From assembly GCA_030247885.1 (NCBI GenBank), contig JAPDRO010000003.1:1674001-1738000 (forward strand): a stretch of 64,000 nt of DNA, in the 5' to 3' direction. Under the pieces are notes generated by a model. The model was not told where the DNA came from, did not search any database, and saw only the letters and a list, made by a program, of their open reading frames with translations. Source of the DNA: Taxawa tesnikishii (nom. ined.). Its lineage: Eukaryota; Ascomycota; Dothideomycetes; Dothideales. Below are positions 23,000-34,544 of this stretch, piece after piece. Made by a program: the position numbers and the translations under genes. How positions within the stretch are numbered: the first letter of the stretch is position 1; every line of letters begins with the position of its first letter.

Positions 23000-23611
23000 C
23001 AAGGCTGCCAATGGGTGGAATGGATGGAACTTGAGCCTCAATTCTATCCATTCCACGGAATATTCCATGCCAAGACCGTGGTATAGCTGCCCTCTATGGA
23101 TATTCTTCGGAGTGGAGACCGTGGTATAGTTCTTAGTATTAGTTTAGCTATTAAGGGTAGTTTTGGCTATAGAATAGCCGGATAGCTAGCTAATTAACTA
23201 CTGCTGCCTATTGCTACGTGCATGTGCTGCTTGTGCCCCTGTTCCTGCTGCCTAAAGGCAAATAAGATCCAGTGATTTAGCGACGTGGAGAAGCACATTG
23301 CTACTCTTTTAGCTACCCAATAATCGCTGCCTCAGTCTAGCTTTTAATGGCGGGACGAATCATTTGATCGGATTAGTCAGATTCGTAAAAGGCTTGGCAC
23401 CTCTGTGGGGATCTAGTACGAAGCCTATACTAATCTACTAACTACTACTACTGTTACTACTATCATGACTACTACCTTACTCTATAGAGTCCATGGAGAA
23501 TTACACACTCTATTCTGTTCCATCTACAGAGTTAAAAAGCTCGTTCCGTTCTAGTTCTATGGAATCGATGGATAGAATTTCATGGAACCGTTCCATCCAT
23601 TGGCAGCCTTG
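23000..23611. mobile_element. non-autonomous hAT-type element (MITE)
   Basis: The element is 612 bp, more AT-rich than its surroundings, and bounded by a perfect 15-bp terminal inverted repeat, CAAGGCTGCCAATGG, with imperfect GGAATGGATGGAAC-like subterminal inverted repeats inside. The flanks, CTGCGGCG (22992-22999) and CCGCAGCG (23612-23619), match at six of eight positions; both mismatches are transitions, so they fit an 8-bp hAT target duplication altered by RIP-type mutation. An internal direct repeat (GACCGTGGTATAG) occurs twice near the left end. No transposase frame is present; the element would depend on a hAT transposase elsewhere. TA-rich, stop-rich internal sequence supports past RIP. 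Confidence 0.75.
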
Positions 23612-23995
23612 CCGCAGCGCCGGTAAGGGTGTCCTATCAATCTCGTCAACAAAGCGTTAGTCTTGGAGAGGAAACCTCGATTGAACGTATTATTTTAACC
23701 CCAAACTGGCCGTGGAAAGCGCTCGACCTCGTACAGATTGTGACTGAAGCGAATCGCTGCTGTTTGATAACCTTATGCCAATTCATGGTTCGCGTCGCGC
23801 GACGCTCTCACCAAACCAGATCATGGAAAAGCTTACAGCGACCTTACTTTTCAAGGACGAAAAATCTGCGAGCTACAGACTTTAGGCAGAAACTTGTAGT
23901 TGAATAAGTACCGCGTCGAATCCCACTGTGCCTCCTTCGTTGTCAATTCCAAAATCTTCGCACAACAACAAACGCAAAAGACGTTCTCAACCAGA
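23612..23995. other. intergenic between the MITE and the secreted-protein gene
   Basis: It starts with the right target-site copy and should hold the promoter of the small secreted protein. No gene is supported. Confidence 0.5.
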
Positions 23996-24591
23996 ATGAG
24001 GGTTACCCAGACCATCGCCGTTTCTCTCGCCATTGCGGGCACTGTCCTCTCGAAGCCCCTTCCACTTCGCTTGAACACGACACTCTCGACGCTCCTTCCG
24101 ACTCATCCCAACTCCGTCGACGGTCGCTCCCAACTGCCCGATCCCAACTCAATCGTCGACTTTTCCAGCATCAACCAATGCATCGTAAGCATCGCCCATG
24201 CTGTCCTCCAGAACAAAACATGGACTAACCTCCATCACAGTACTCTTGCGTTCTTGAGAACCCGACCGGACCGGACTTCGACATCCGCAACTTCACAGTG
24301 GGGAGTTCTGCCAAAACCCACAGCCACCGGCTTATAAGCTCTACGTGCACATGGTGAACCAGCAGTGCGTGAACAAGAAGAAATGCGCCAAGAATCCAGA
24401 GGAAGATAAGATCAACGGATGGGGTAAGTTGCAACTACCGTGAATGGATCAGTGGTGACCTTCCCTAACAGTGCGCAGGTAATAACGCGTGGGTTCTACA
24501 CAATTGCGGACGCCTTCCAAACAACGAGGACCCTGTTGTTCTGAATTACGATGGAAGTCTGACGCTCGGAGACCCAAACGGAGGGAGATGA
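23996..24591 (+). CDS. small secreted cysteine-containing protein
   Basis: Three exons (23996-24184, 24241-24423, 24479-24591) have good splice signals: donors GTAAGC and GTAAGT, branch sites GACTAACC and CCTAACA. The start MRVTQTIAVSLAIAGTVLSK is a clear signal peptide. The mature part has about six cysteines, with blocks such as NQCIYSCVLENPTGPD, QQCVNKKKCAKNPEED and NNAWVLHNCGRLPN. It is predicted to be secreted, with a compact disulphide-bonded domain of about 140 residues. There is one reading-frame change in exon 2, of the kind seen in many genes of this window, so I cannot say whether the gene is broken or misread. Small secreted Cys proteins of this type are often called candidate effectors; nothing in the sequence shows a specific activity. 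Confidence 0.75.
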
Positions 24592-24763
24592 GGAATGTTA
24601 GTCTGCTGAAAGGAGAGTAGAGTCCATGGATGGGCAGCAGATGGACGTCGTTGCAGTGAAGGATGGCTAGAATGCATTACAAACTGTTTTCGGTACTGTT
24701 CATAATTTCAAGCGCGAAAGTCACACCAGACCAACGTACATCCTGGGGGACGATTCCATCAGA

Positions 24764-25205
24764 TCAGGACACATAGCCCATACCTTTCCTCCACCAGTCG
24801 TAGACGCCCCTGTCCTGCATCTCCTGGCCAAAGTCCTTAACCGTGGCTATCTCGTGTAAGCCACGCTTGCTCAACATCTTGTCACTCGCCTCGTTCTCAC
24901 GCTCCAGAACTGCGGGCCGAGAAACGAGCTGGTAGTCTTTGTATCGCAGGTTCTGATCGAAGATGTTACCTTGCGTGTGCTCTGGTCATCAAAGCAGACG
25001 TGGAGTTTTACGTGTACTGCGTCAACCCATTGTCTGACACCCCTTTCCTCGCCCTCGACGTACATGATGCCGGGCGCGCCGCCGCTTCTCAGCAGGGCGA
25101 AGACATGGTGGAAGTCGGCGGCTTGCTTGAGCTTTGCTACCTTTTTCGTGAAGTTATGTGGTGCGTTCTGATCAATGCATGGAACAGACGTTCTTTTAGC
25201 GACAT
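24764..25205 (-). CDS. short Prp3_C/RWD-like conserved protein (tentative)
   Basis: Exon 1 (25205-25012) starts MSLKERLFHALIRTHHITSR, and exon 2 (24952-24764) carries NLRYKDYQLVSRP and ends YDWWRKGMGYVS; the 59-bp intron has donor GTAAAA and acceptor GATCAG. The segment HHVFALLRSGGAPGIMYVEG followed by WVDAVH-LRYKDYQ resembles the C-terminal domain of RWDD2/Prp3-type proteins (DUF1115), in which an HH motif, a G-x-PG-x-x-x-VEG loop and a basic LRW/LRY strand are typical. One base is missing from the A5 run at 25142-25146 (coding strand); with it exon 1 is exactly in phase with exon 2, and the product is about 127 residues. The function is unknown. It shares a 308-bp divergent promoter with SGT1. 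Confidence 0.7.
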
Positions 25206-25513
25206 AAAGGTGTGACGTGATTCGATGGATGATGTGAATGCAGGAACTGAATGCGAAGAGGAAGAGGTACATAATCGATACCGGTTAAAATGCGGAACTC
25301 CGAGATAGGAAGGCGGGGGCTTCACATGCTTTCTCCAGGCTTCCAGAGCTCCTTGCTTGCTCTAACCTTTGCGTCTTCTCACACATCTCCTTTTTTCCCG
25401 CAGCAAATCCTCCACCAGCACATCTCTCTTCACATCATAACATCTGACATCCACGACTTATATCCGTTACAGCCTAACCACACGAACACACCACGCGACA
25501 TTGCTCCGTAGCC
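25206..25513. promoter_or_regulatory. divergent promoter region between the RWD-like gene and SGT1
   Basis: The 308 bases between the two start codons are the only space for both promoters. A pyrimidine-rich tract near 25378-25402 lies upstream of the SGT1 start. No specific factor site is claimed. Confidence 0.5.
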
Positions 25514-26698
25514 ATGGACCAAGCCAAACGCGGCGCTGCCGCCCTGGAAGCAGGAAACTACACGGAAGCGATCAAAGAGTACACTGCCGCTATCTGCGTC
25601 TCCTCCAGCTCACCAGATTACTTCATCAAGCGCTCGACGGCTTACCAGCGCTCCTCTGACCTTCCAGCTGCCCTCTCAGACGCCGACCAAGCTGTCCTAC
25701 TCGCGCAAAAGCGCGCGAAGAGAGTTGATCATTGAGGCTCAAAAGAGAAGAGCGATTGCGCTGTTTGGACTAAAGCGCTATGCAGACGCTAAGTTTGTCT
25801 TCGATGTCGTGAAGAGGATGAAGCCGGATGAGAAGACGCTTCCGATCTGGGAGAAGAAGGTTGCGGACCAAATGGACAAGCTTGAGGAAGGGGATCTGAA
25901 GGGTGTGGTTACGGTTAAGGAGACACCAGTGATCGAGGAGAAGGCTGCCGTGGTGGAGAGCGGGAATGCTGGAAAAGGAAGCGTGGTCACTGAGACTGCA
26001 AAGGATAGCGAGACGAGCAGCACAACGGAGAGCGCAGTGGGTGCGCAAACACCGGGGAACAAGATCCGCTCGGACTGGTACCAGAGTTCGGAAAGTGTAA
26101 ACCTGAGCCTCCTTGTCAAGAACGTACCGAAGGACAAGGCGGTCGTAGATATTCAGGAGCGCTCGCTCTCGGTCTCGTTCCCGCTCATCACCGGATCTAC
26201 CTACGAGTTCACACTCGATCCTCTCTACAGTCCCATCGATCCCTCAAAGTCCAGCTTCAAAATTCTACCGAGCAAGATCGAAATCACACTCAAGAAAGCG
26301 TCACCGGGAATCAAATGGCTCCAGCTCGAAAGCTCCGAACCCACACCAGCCTTCCAAAACACCCCTCAAATTGACACGACCCTTCGGCCTGCCCCAACCT
26401 CCACCACCGATTCAATGAAGCAAACCGCACCTGCATACCCCACATCATCGAAAGCAGGACCGAAGGATTGGGACAAACTGGCTGCAGAGGATGAAGGAGA
26501 CGATGAAGAAGCGGATCCTGTCAATGGCTTTTTAAGAAACTGTACAAAGGCGCGAGTCCGGAGGCGCAACGCGCCATGATGAAGAGCTACACGGAGAGCA
26601 ACGGGACCGCGCTGAGTACAAATTGGGCCGAGGTTAGTAAAGGGAAGGTGGACACGCAGCCGCCTGATGGGATGGTGGCGAAGAAATGGGAGCAGTAA
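25514..26698 (+). CDS. sgt1: Sgt1, HSP90/SKP1 co-chaperone (TPR-CS-SGS)
   Basis: Sgt1 links HSP90 to SCF ubiquitin ligases and kinetochore assembly and is essential in yeast. The TPR part (MDQAKRGAAALEAGNYTEAIKEYTAAI, then EAQKRRAIALFGLKRYADA) spans about residues 1-115. The CS domain (RSDWYQSSESVNLSLLVKNVPKDKA to KIEITLKKASPGIKW) lies at about 175-270, and the SGS motif (GPKDWDKLAAEDEGDDEEADPVNG, then FFKKLYKGASPEAQRAMMKSY) at the end, closing with VAKKWEQ. Two frame changes occur: near 25718-25724 in a GA-rich run (two bases short, or one extra) and at the T5 run near 26530-26535 (one base short). With these the length is about 395 residues, as expected. Because the gene is essential, sequence error is far more likely than decay. 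No intron is needed. Confidence 0.93.
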
Positions 26699-27847
26699 GA
26701 TGGCGATCCCTTTTGCATTGACGCTTGGAACGAGGCGGTGGATTGACTTGCAAGTTATATGGGCGATGTGTGTGGTTTGGATGATAGGAGGGACGAGGAC
26801 GGGGACGTGGAGGGGCTACTCGCCATGGACAATGCAGAGGGTATGGGCGATGCAGGCGATGTTGCTGGTACGAACTGGGCGCCTGGTATGCACTGCAGGT
26901 TCAACAGGCCCGGTAAAAGGAAGTTCCCTTTGATGAAGAGGACGGAGAGCGTGAGGTGCTTTTGCAGTGAGCGTTTTAGCATGGTGTACGGCTATTTCTC
27001 GAAGACTTCGTGGGGGAAATGGTATGGGCATGGAATGGAAAAGGGCTGTAGCTCATTCTTCAATGACTGTGAAGTATTGTCTTTGACAGCTTTTTAAGTC
27101 GAAAGATCCATCTACATAGGTGGAGAGATGTTGTGTTACCAGCATGCATTGCCCTCGTCCAATGACAGCCTAGCTTTGTTGCATGTGGTTTGGGCTGGCT
27201 GTTCCTCCGTAACTCGTGTTCTAGATTTTGGGTACAGCTCAGCCCAAAACATGCCACTGTCCCAAAAGGGACAAGCTTTTGCTCCAGGTTGCCAAAAGGA
27301 GAATTGACCTTCAGCTCCGGCCCGTGCGACACTTCCCTCCTCCCTCGCTTTCATGCACCTTCTTTTTCCCCTTTATTTCTTACAATTCCTTGACAAAGAG
27401 CAAGGCGTGTCTGCAACCTGGGCGGTACCATCCCCTTTATCTGAGGGCTTGTACGATTCCAACATATCATGACCGAACGCCGCAGGGGATCCGCAGATTG
27501 GGGAACGTTGCACCCGTTTCTGAGCTGAGCAGGTGGGGAACTAAATGCAGTCGCGGCGAGCACACGCGTCCTGGGCGGCGCCATACCTTGTTGTCAGCTC
27601 TATTGGTTGTCCGTACAAGGCGACATCAACGAGGCTCGTCGCCGTTAGCGGATAGGAGATGAGCTGATGCCCCTCCACCAAATCTTCTGTTCTCTTGTCT
27701 AGCCCGTCGATTACTCTCACATCTCTTTTCTTTTACGATACCCAATTGCTGCCTTCTGTCGCATGGCGTGAATACTGCGTTGTTTATTGTCTCGCCTCAC
27801 TGGCATCTTATTTCGCTTTTCCCGAGTTTTGAATTATCTCAGTCGCC
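26699..27847. other. intergenic, no supported gene
   Basis: Overlapping frames on both strands are composition noise. The last 150 bases, rich in CT, precede the DUF3431 gene and are its probable leader. Confidence 0.5.
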
Positions 27848-28884
27848 ATGCTTCGATTATATCAGCGCGTCTTGCTCACAGCAATCTCGCTGCTTTTAAC
27901 GTTTATTCTCTTCCTGAACAATTCAAACATACCTCCCAGCATCTCTACAGCTTCTCGTCTCCTCCCTAGCAAGTTCCGCACATCGCAACCCGAGCGCAAC
28001 TACACCCAATCGCTCGTCGTCGCCTCAACCACGCACGAAGACACAAGCTGGACGAAGGAACTAACAACCAATCTCACTACCTACATATACCTAGCCGACG
28101 ATGAAACTGCGCCTCTCCACCCGCCTCAAAACAAGGGCCACGAAACCATGATCTACTTGACCTACATCATCGATCACTACCACAACCTCTCTGACATCAC
28201 CATCTTTACGCACTCCTCGGACGATTCTTGGCACAACAACGACCTACAATCTTTCTCCCTCGTCCGCATGCTGTCCACCCTCTCCCCGCCTGGGTCGAGC
28301 AGCACGGCTACTTCAACCTGCGCTGCCACCACGAGAGCGGGTGCCCGGACCACATCAAACCCTACGCCACCGAGCACTCGGACAAAGACGAGGAGCGCCA
28401 TTTCCTGACGCAATGGCCATTATTGCACGGCGAAGGTGCCGAGGTCCCGGAAACTCTTGCCACGGCGTGCTGCGCACAGTTCGCCGCCTCGCGCGAGGCC
28501 ATCCTGCGTGTACCCCTCAGCCGGTGGGAGCACTACCGACAATGGTTCATCGACACGCCCCTCGAGGACAGCATCAGCGGGCGCATCTGGGAGTTCACGT
28601 GGCAGTGGGTCCTCACGTCCCAAGCTGTCGTGTGCCCATCCGTGCAGGCGTGCTACTGCGGCGGGTACGGGTTGTGTTTTGAGTCCGAAGCGGAAATCAT
28701 GAGTTGGTTGACTATGAAGAGCGTGGCGGATATGGCGAAGGAGACGGTTAGGGATTTCGAGGACAGGGAAAGGGACAAGGGTGGTGTGGAGTACTATCTC
28801 TGGCAGAAGATGCAGAGGCCGCTCAACAAGTGGCTTTATGAGGCCGAGGTTAGGGAAAGGATCCGAAGGTTAGGCAGAGACTGA
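27848..28884 (+). CDS. DUF3431 type II membrane protein, probable glycosyltransferase-like
   Basis: The start MLRLYQRVLLTAISLLLTFI gives a single N-terminal signal anchor. Next come LVVASTTHEDTSWTKEL and NKGHETMIYLTYIIDHYHNLSDITIFTH, the hallmark of DUF3431 proteins, which are related in fold to Golgi glycosyltransferases. The second half (AWVEQHGYFNLRCHHESGCPDH, then FAASREAILRVPLSRWEHYRQW, then GRIWEFTWQWVLTSQAVVCPS) keeps the family's Cys and Trp positions. The halves are in different frames and join if one C is added to the CCCC at 28284-28287, giving about 345 residues. Golgi lumenal location is inferred from the anchor; donor and acceptor sugars are not known to me. No intron is needed. 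Confidence 0.87.
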
Positions 28885-29454
28885 GTAGTTGGGAGGAATA
28901 GATGGGTAGGGGGAAGATTTCTTTTGTTTTGCTTTCTTATTGTCTAATCGGTTCACGGAACGGTACAATGGATGCAGGCACGGACGGATGGGCGAGATGG
29001 CGTTCGGGATGTTCTTAGATACCGCTCCATTTGCTTACGTATACCGCGTAGTATGCTCCCTAGCGGAAACGCCTGGCCCAGTGAAAGCACCAATCCTTCA
29101 TCCATTCCTGATGATGATGGCTGGTACACTCACTGCTCCAGACCGGGGCCTAGTCCTTCATGTTACACGAGCCGTAGTGAGCAGAGTGCGGAGCGGCACA
29201 AAATGAGTCCTGACACAACCCAAGCTGCTAATGATGAAGACGCGAAGTAGGATAGAGTGAAGCGAAACACGTCCAAAAGGAGAAGGTGTATGCTGTTACG
29301 TCACCTGCACCTGCCCCACGTGCTTTCCCGACACCTTGATGAGCACCAACTCTGTAGAGTCAAATGCATCCACACATATAACGCTTTGCCCAGGTACACA
29401 TAATTTTGTTCAACCACTACAAGAAGGCGCACCCTCGTCCGCTCTAGCATCGTA
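28885..29454. other. intergenic, no supported gene
   Basis: The 570 bases between the DUF3431 gene and the cyclotransferase gene hold no convincing frame or repeat; the distal part should hold the next promoter. Confidence 0.5.
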
Positions 29455-30119
29455 ATGTCTTCTCTTCAAGCAGCTAACCTCGGCTCTACTGCAACCCTCT
29501 ACTTCGGCTATGGCAGGTACGTTCTTCAGCAGTACCTACGTATCGGCAATACTAACCAATAAACAGCAACCTCTGGCTACATCAGATGTCGCAACGTTGT
29601 CCGACCTCAGAGTATCTGGGAGTTGCGCGATTAAACAACTACCGCTGGCACATCAACTCACGCGGCTACGCCAACGTCGTTCCTCTCTCATCAAACTCTT
29701 CTATCGCAGCAACCTCTGAAACGCCTTACACCGATGTCGTCTACGGCCTCGTGTACTCATTACAACAAAAGGACGAAGACAGACTAGACGTCAACGAAGG
29801 CGTACCCATCGCGTACGAAAAGGAAATGCTGGAGACGGATTTCTGGGCCAGCGCCGACCCCGACGAGAAGGTGGATGTGGACGCGGAACCGAAGAGGAGG
29901 GAGATGCTTGTGTACATCAACCACAATCTCACGTCCGATCACGAACCGAAAGAAGAGTATATCTATCGCATGAATATGGGAATCAGGGATGCGCTGAAGG
30001 TGGGCGTGCCTCACGAGTACGTGGATAAGGTCATGAGGAAATTCATACCCGAGAAGGATGATGAGAAGGTCAGGAAGCTGGCGGAGAAGCAGGCCTTGGA
30101 GTTTGAGGATGAGCGGTGA
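29455..30119 (+). CDS. gamma-glutamylcyclotransferase-like protein
   Basis: A 62-base first exon (29455-29516) encodes MSSLQAANLGSTATLYFGYG and is spliced to 29567-30119 across a 50-bp intron with a GTACGT donor, an ACTAACC branch site and an ACAG acceptor. The junction recreates YFGYGSNLW, the signature substrate-binding loop of the GGCT fold, followed by HQMSQRCPTSEYLGVARLNN. Further on, VYGLVYSLQQKDEDRLDVNEG contains the conserved glycine strand and the acidic region expected for the catalytic Glu. The product has 204 residues and an intact frame. The fold releases 5-oxoproline from gamma-glutamyl peptides, but many fungal members are untested. The first exon is too short to be picked up by frame scanning. 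Confidence 0.88.
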
Positions 30120-30422
30120 GAGGATTGGATGTTCTGAGGATGTGGAACACAACTGCCGGAAACGACGAGGGAGAGCTGGGCTCTGACGGACAACTTTCTC
30201 AAATCCTGGTTATTTCCGCAATGCCCGTGCGAGACGCAGCTTCGGGTACGATTCACCCTACAACGTCCCGAGTGTTGACGGCCCCGGGCCAGTACTTACT
30301 ACGAGTGCCTGCCACAAAGCAGGGATTGCGGAATGAATGGCATGGCAGCTCGGGTACAGGTGAAGAGGATGTACGGACGATAGAAGAAGGGCAGAACAGA
30401 AGGCGCTCACATCCGCCATGAG
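30120..30422. other. convergent 3' flanks
   Basis: The space between the cyclotransferase gene and the end of RRN11 should hold both polyadenylation regions. No gene is seen. Confidence 0.5.
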
Positions 30423-32044
30423 CTATCCAACCATGGCCGCAACAAATGCAGGCAGTTGCCCACCACCGTCTTTGACTTTTCTAAAATACCCCGTCGCTTT
30501 CTCCCTTGCTGAACGCGCGTTCACAGTATTCTGTAGCCTTTGATTTCTTGTGAACGGATCTTCTTGCTCTTCTTCCTCACTTTCATCTGCGCTGCCACGT
30601 TGCCGGGTTCGCGGAATCGTGTCCTCATACAGATCCGCAATCCACAACGCGACCATGCCACGTAGCTGCAGAAGCGGAACATACTTATCGAATGGCGGGG
30701 AGATGAGCAACTCATCCATACGCCCTGCAAGCGAGAGGGCAGCATCTAGCTCGAGCTTTTTGACGGCCGCGGTCTGCTCTTCGCGGCCCTCGGAATCATC
30801 AGCAGCATCGTTGTATGAATTGTCCTGATCGGCTACACTGCTCGTTTCCATCCTACCTACAGCGCGTTGGCTCCGCTGTTGCGCCTCGTAAATCTCCAGC
30901 CCGAACATGGCCGGATAGAACGTCAGCGCGTTGATCGCGTGCGGATACGTCTTCTGATACGGATACTGCAAGATCAATCTCTCATAGTACTCCTTGGCGA
31001 GCGCGAACCCCTCGCTGCTGATTTCATCCTTGCCCTTGATGCCAACGTCTGCGTCGCCACTTTCCTCCTCGGCCTCGCTACCTTCGGCGTCGCGCAGACG
31101 GTGCGCATGCGACGAGTCCCGCCGTAGCAGTATCTCGGCACCGATACCCCAACGCCCGTGAGCGCGTACGTCGATGCCGCGCCCGCCAAAGTCGGTGCGA
31201 AGGATGAGACCCCATGCGCGTCCCGCTCGCACATAGTCGCCACGCAGCAGTGCGGTATGCATGATGGTGGTCAGCACATCGAGATGATCGCGGCGCAGCG
31301 AGGTCGATTGGTTTTCATCTTCCGGTGCCGGTGAGGGGACGTACAGCGGCGGTTTGATTTCGGCAAGCTCGCGTTGCACGTCCTGGTGTTTGTTCGTTCG
31401 TCCTGGAGGGCGTGGCGCTTTGTGGGGGAAGGTGGTGGCGGAAGGGGCAGAGATTCAGGATATCCGGCGACGTAGTGTTGGTCTTTGAGTTCCTCGCCGG
31501 TTAGATTGGCGGCGGGCGGTCGTGCGGGTGTTGCCGAAGTGAGTAGGTCAGGCTGAGGCGACGCATCGCGGTCGTCGCTGTCGTATGCTTCTTCTTCTTC
31601 TTCTTCTTCGGAGTCATCTCTGTGGCTGCGCTTCCTCTTCTTGCCTGCATATTTCTTTGTTCGGAACGTCTGCTGTGCTTCAGCGCGCTGCCAAACAGGC
31701 ACGAACGGATGCGCGGACGGCATGCTTTGATGCTTTGATATGCGCGTCTCGTGTGTTTCTAGATTTCTCTTCTGCAGACAAACAGCAGCCAAAGGGTGGG
31801 TTGAGGCGCCCAATCGGGTCAGCAGACGATGTCTCAGCAGCAGGTCACCTGCAGCCTGGCTGATTGCTAGTGGGTAGATGACACAGTAGTTATCGCCGTT
31901 GTGGTTGAGGTTGTGATTGTGTAGGCGTTGTATATAGTCCTCCCACGCTTGCTGCGTCCAACGGCACAAGGAGGGCAAGGGCCTCTTTCCGCTGCTACTG
32001 CCCAACGTCTTGCGAAGTCGTAGCGGAGAGAAAGAGACCGACAC
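30423..32044 (-). CDS. rrn11: Rrn11-like RNA polymerase I core-factor subunit
   Basis: Rrn11 is a TPR-like subunit of the RNA polymerase I core factor that loads the enzyme at rDNA promoters. The N-terminal part (MSVSFSPLRLRKTL) is basic, followed by a KKRKRSHRDD nuclear-localisation-like patch and a Glu-rich run near residue 150. The C-terminal part carries the conserved block LRRDHLDVLTTIMHTALLRG and then GRAWGLILRTDFGG, RWGIGAEILLRRD and ALAKEYYERLILQYPYQKT. The two parts are in different frames; one base added to the TTT at 31389-31391 (AAA on the coding strand) joins ALQDERTKHQDVQRELAEIK and gives about 540 residues. Identification rests on family memory of the Pezizomycotina protein. 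It is divergently transcribed from the RING gene, 262 bp away. Confidence 0.8.
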
Positions 32045-32306
32045 GGCGGTTAAAGAAGAACGGCTGTAACAGCTGGCGGCGGTTGTGTTTCAGAGCTGCT
32101 GGCGTCGCTTCGTTCCTTCCTCGCAGCTCAGCCTTCTCGGCTTCCCTTCCCGCTGGCCGCACCGACTGACGGCCCTCCAAAGCCGTACCACCACTCCCCC
32201 CTTGTCATCACCACCTCCATCCTCCCAACAAGCAGACATCTCAAGCCAGACGTCTCCCACTCTCCTCCCGTCTGGCCGCCTCTCACTATTCCTCCACTCT
32301 GCCGCC

Positions 32307-34544
32307 ATGGGCCAAACCGCATCTAGGACCGCGGCGCCTGAGCCGCAGCAGCCTGACATGCAGCAGCGGCGCCGCTCTGCACTCTGGAGACGCTCCACTA
32401 CAGCTCAGATGATGTCTCAGGAGCAGGGAGCTTCGAGCAACGACATTGCTACCCCTCCATCAAGCTCGTTCCGCCGCCGTCCCGCGTCCGTCAACCGACT
32501 GTCGCAACTACTGCATTCTTCCACCACCACCACTACAGAGCAAGCCGCAACACAACCGCACGAACCGCCGGCCGGCCGACCGTCACGCCTACACCGTGCT
32601 AGCACGTCGCTGTCTGCCGCCGCCATGCCTTCGTTCCCGTTCTTCCGTCGTCGCAGGGAAGGAAACACGTCCTCACAGGTTGAGCAGATGAATAGACCAC
32701 CCAACCGTCACGCCCGTTCGGATGGTGCAGTCGCTACCGATCCCGCTACTCCCCGTACAACCTTCCAGACGTACAAGTACCTGCTCTGGGTCTCGACAAC
32801 TACTTCAACGAGAGCACCACTTCCATTTCCGCCGGAAGACCCTCCACACCCCGGCCGCGTTCGCCCGCGTCACGCCTCCGTCCAGCACAGCTGTTCCGCG
32901 ACTTGTCACAACGTGGACAACAGGATCGTGGAATGCGGAACATGACTTTGAGGAGGCGTCGCTCACCACTGAGACAGGGAGAAGACAATACGGCGTTACT
33001 ATCAAGACTACTTTCCGTGGCAGCGGCTGCAACGGCAGCAACACTTCTCGAAGGCAACGAACAGGCAATGTCAGAAGCACGTAGCATGGCAAGAGACGGC
33101 GAGGATGATGGCACATTCGACGGGTTTCTTCAGTCACTCGAGAGCGGTAGGCTGGCCGCAGCTCTTAGACAGGGTACGAGTGGTGAAGGAGATCCAGCAG
33201 GTTCAACACCCGCAGCCCCATTGAATTTTTTCCGCATGTTTAGATTTGGCAACGGACAGAACTCACAAGGGAACACAGCTCAAAGAGACAATCCTGCTAA
33301 CCCGCGCCACAATTCTCGCCGCGAGAACGGTGATGGAGCCTCTGATGGCCGCATGGTGCCCATTATTATTGTCGGAATCCGCGCGGTTACACCGGGACAA
33401 GGAAATGGACAAGACGACATGCCGGTACCACCATTTCTGGACGCGCTCTCCGCGCTGCCTACGTCACCTTTCGGAAACGATGCTGCGGGACACGATAGCA
33501 TCGAGAACATGCTTCGCCCGATGAGGAATGCGACCAGCTTCCGTCATAGACGTCGTGCATCTATGGGTGGTGTTAACACTTTCCCTTCAGGATATGATGC
33601 ACAGCGCCACCACAGATCACCAGATCGCATTCGCCCACGATCAACCACAACCACGTCCGAAACAACCTCTCACTCTTGGCCGCGTCCGCCACCAGCCACC
33701 CCTGCAAGCCCTGCACTTTCTGCTGTGACGTCTCGGGAATCAACCACCTCTCAAATTCGCCCGTCCTCGGCGCGTTCCAACTCTGGCCTGCTCCCGAGAC
33801 GCGAGAGCATCATCCGTACAACCACGACGACCACGCTGGAAACCACAACGGAAGACGCGCCTCTTCGCCCACGTACTGCCCGTACCCGCCGGTTGAGTGA
33901 GTCCGATTACACTCGCAGTACGTACGCGAACCGTAGAAACGGCATCGTCGAGCCCGATCATGCACCGGAGCAGAATACTCGCAGCTGGATCATCTATGTC
34001 CTCGGCGGCAGCTACCCAGAGAATCACCCCATCCTGACCACGCCAACTCTATTCACAGATTCTCCTTCATACGAGGACATGATGTTGTTGTCGACGCTTC
34101 TCGGTCCTGCCAAGCCTCCGGTTGCGAGCGAGCAAGACGTTGCTGATGCTCCGGGTATCTTCAGGATTCGGTCTGTGATCAGGGATGGAGGTGCCGTTCT
34201 GGTTGCAGTCGCAGCGGAGGGTGAGGAAATGATTGATCTGGCAACCGAGCAGCGTTGTCTTGTATGTCTGTGTGACTTCGAGGCGAAAGAGGAGGCAAGA
34301 AGGCTGATCAAGTGCGGCCATCTGTTTCATAGAGAGTGCATCGACGAGGTATGTTCCTTCGTCACATCGGTACAAAAGATCTGCCGCTTACTTGTTCTTG
34401 CAGTGGTTGACCAAAGGCCGCAATTCATGCCCTCTTTGCAGAGGCCAGGGCGTCCATGAGAAGGACAAATCAACCACTCCAGAGGCCTCTTCTGACAGCA
34501 GTACGCCACTTCCTCAACCTGAATCTTCCGCTGCTGCAGCATAG
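32307..34544 (+). CDS. RING-H2 finger protein, probable E3 ubiquitin ligase
   Basis: Two exons (32307-34348, 34404-34544) are spliced across a 55-bp intron with a GTATGT donor and a TTGCAG acceptor. The start MGQTASRTAAPEPQQPD follows a CCGCCATGG context and carries a possible N-myristoylation glycine. About 600 residues are disordered Ser/Arg/Pro/Thr-rich sequence. The RING-H2 finger straddles the splice site: CLVCLCDFEAKEEARRLIKC, GHLFHRECIDE, then WLTKGRNSCPLCRG, with all eight metal ligands present. The frame changes once, at the CCC at 32742-32744 (one base short), giving DPRYSPYNLPDVQVPALGLD and a total of about 727 residues. The architecture (long disordered head, C-terminal RING) matches fungal RING proteins of unknown substrate. 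It shares a 262-bp divergent promoter with RRN11. Confidence 0.88.
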
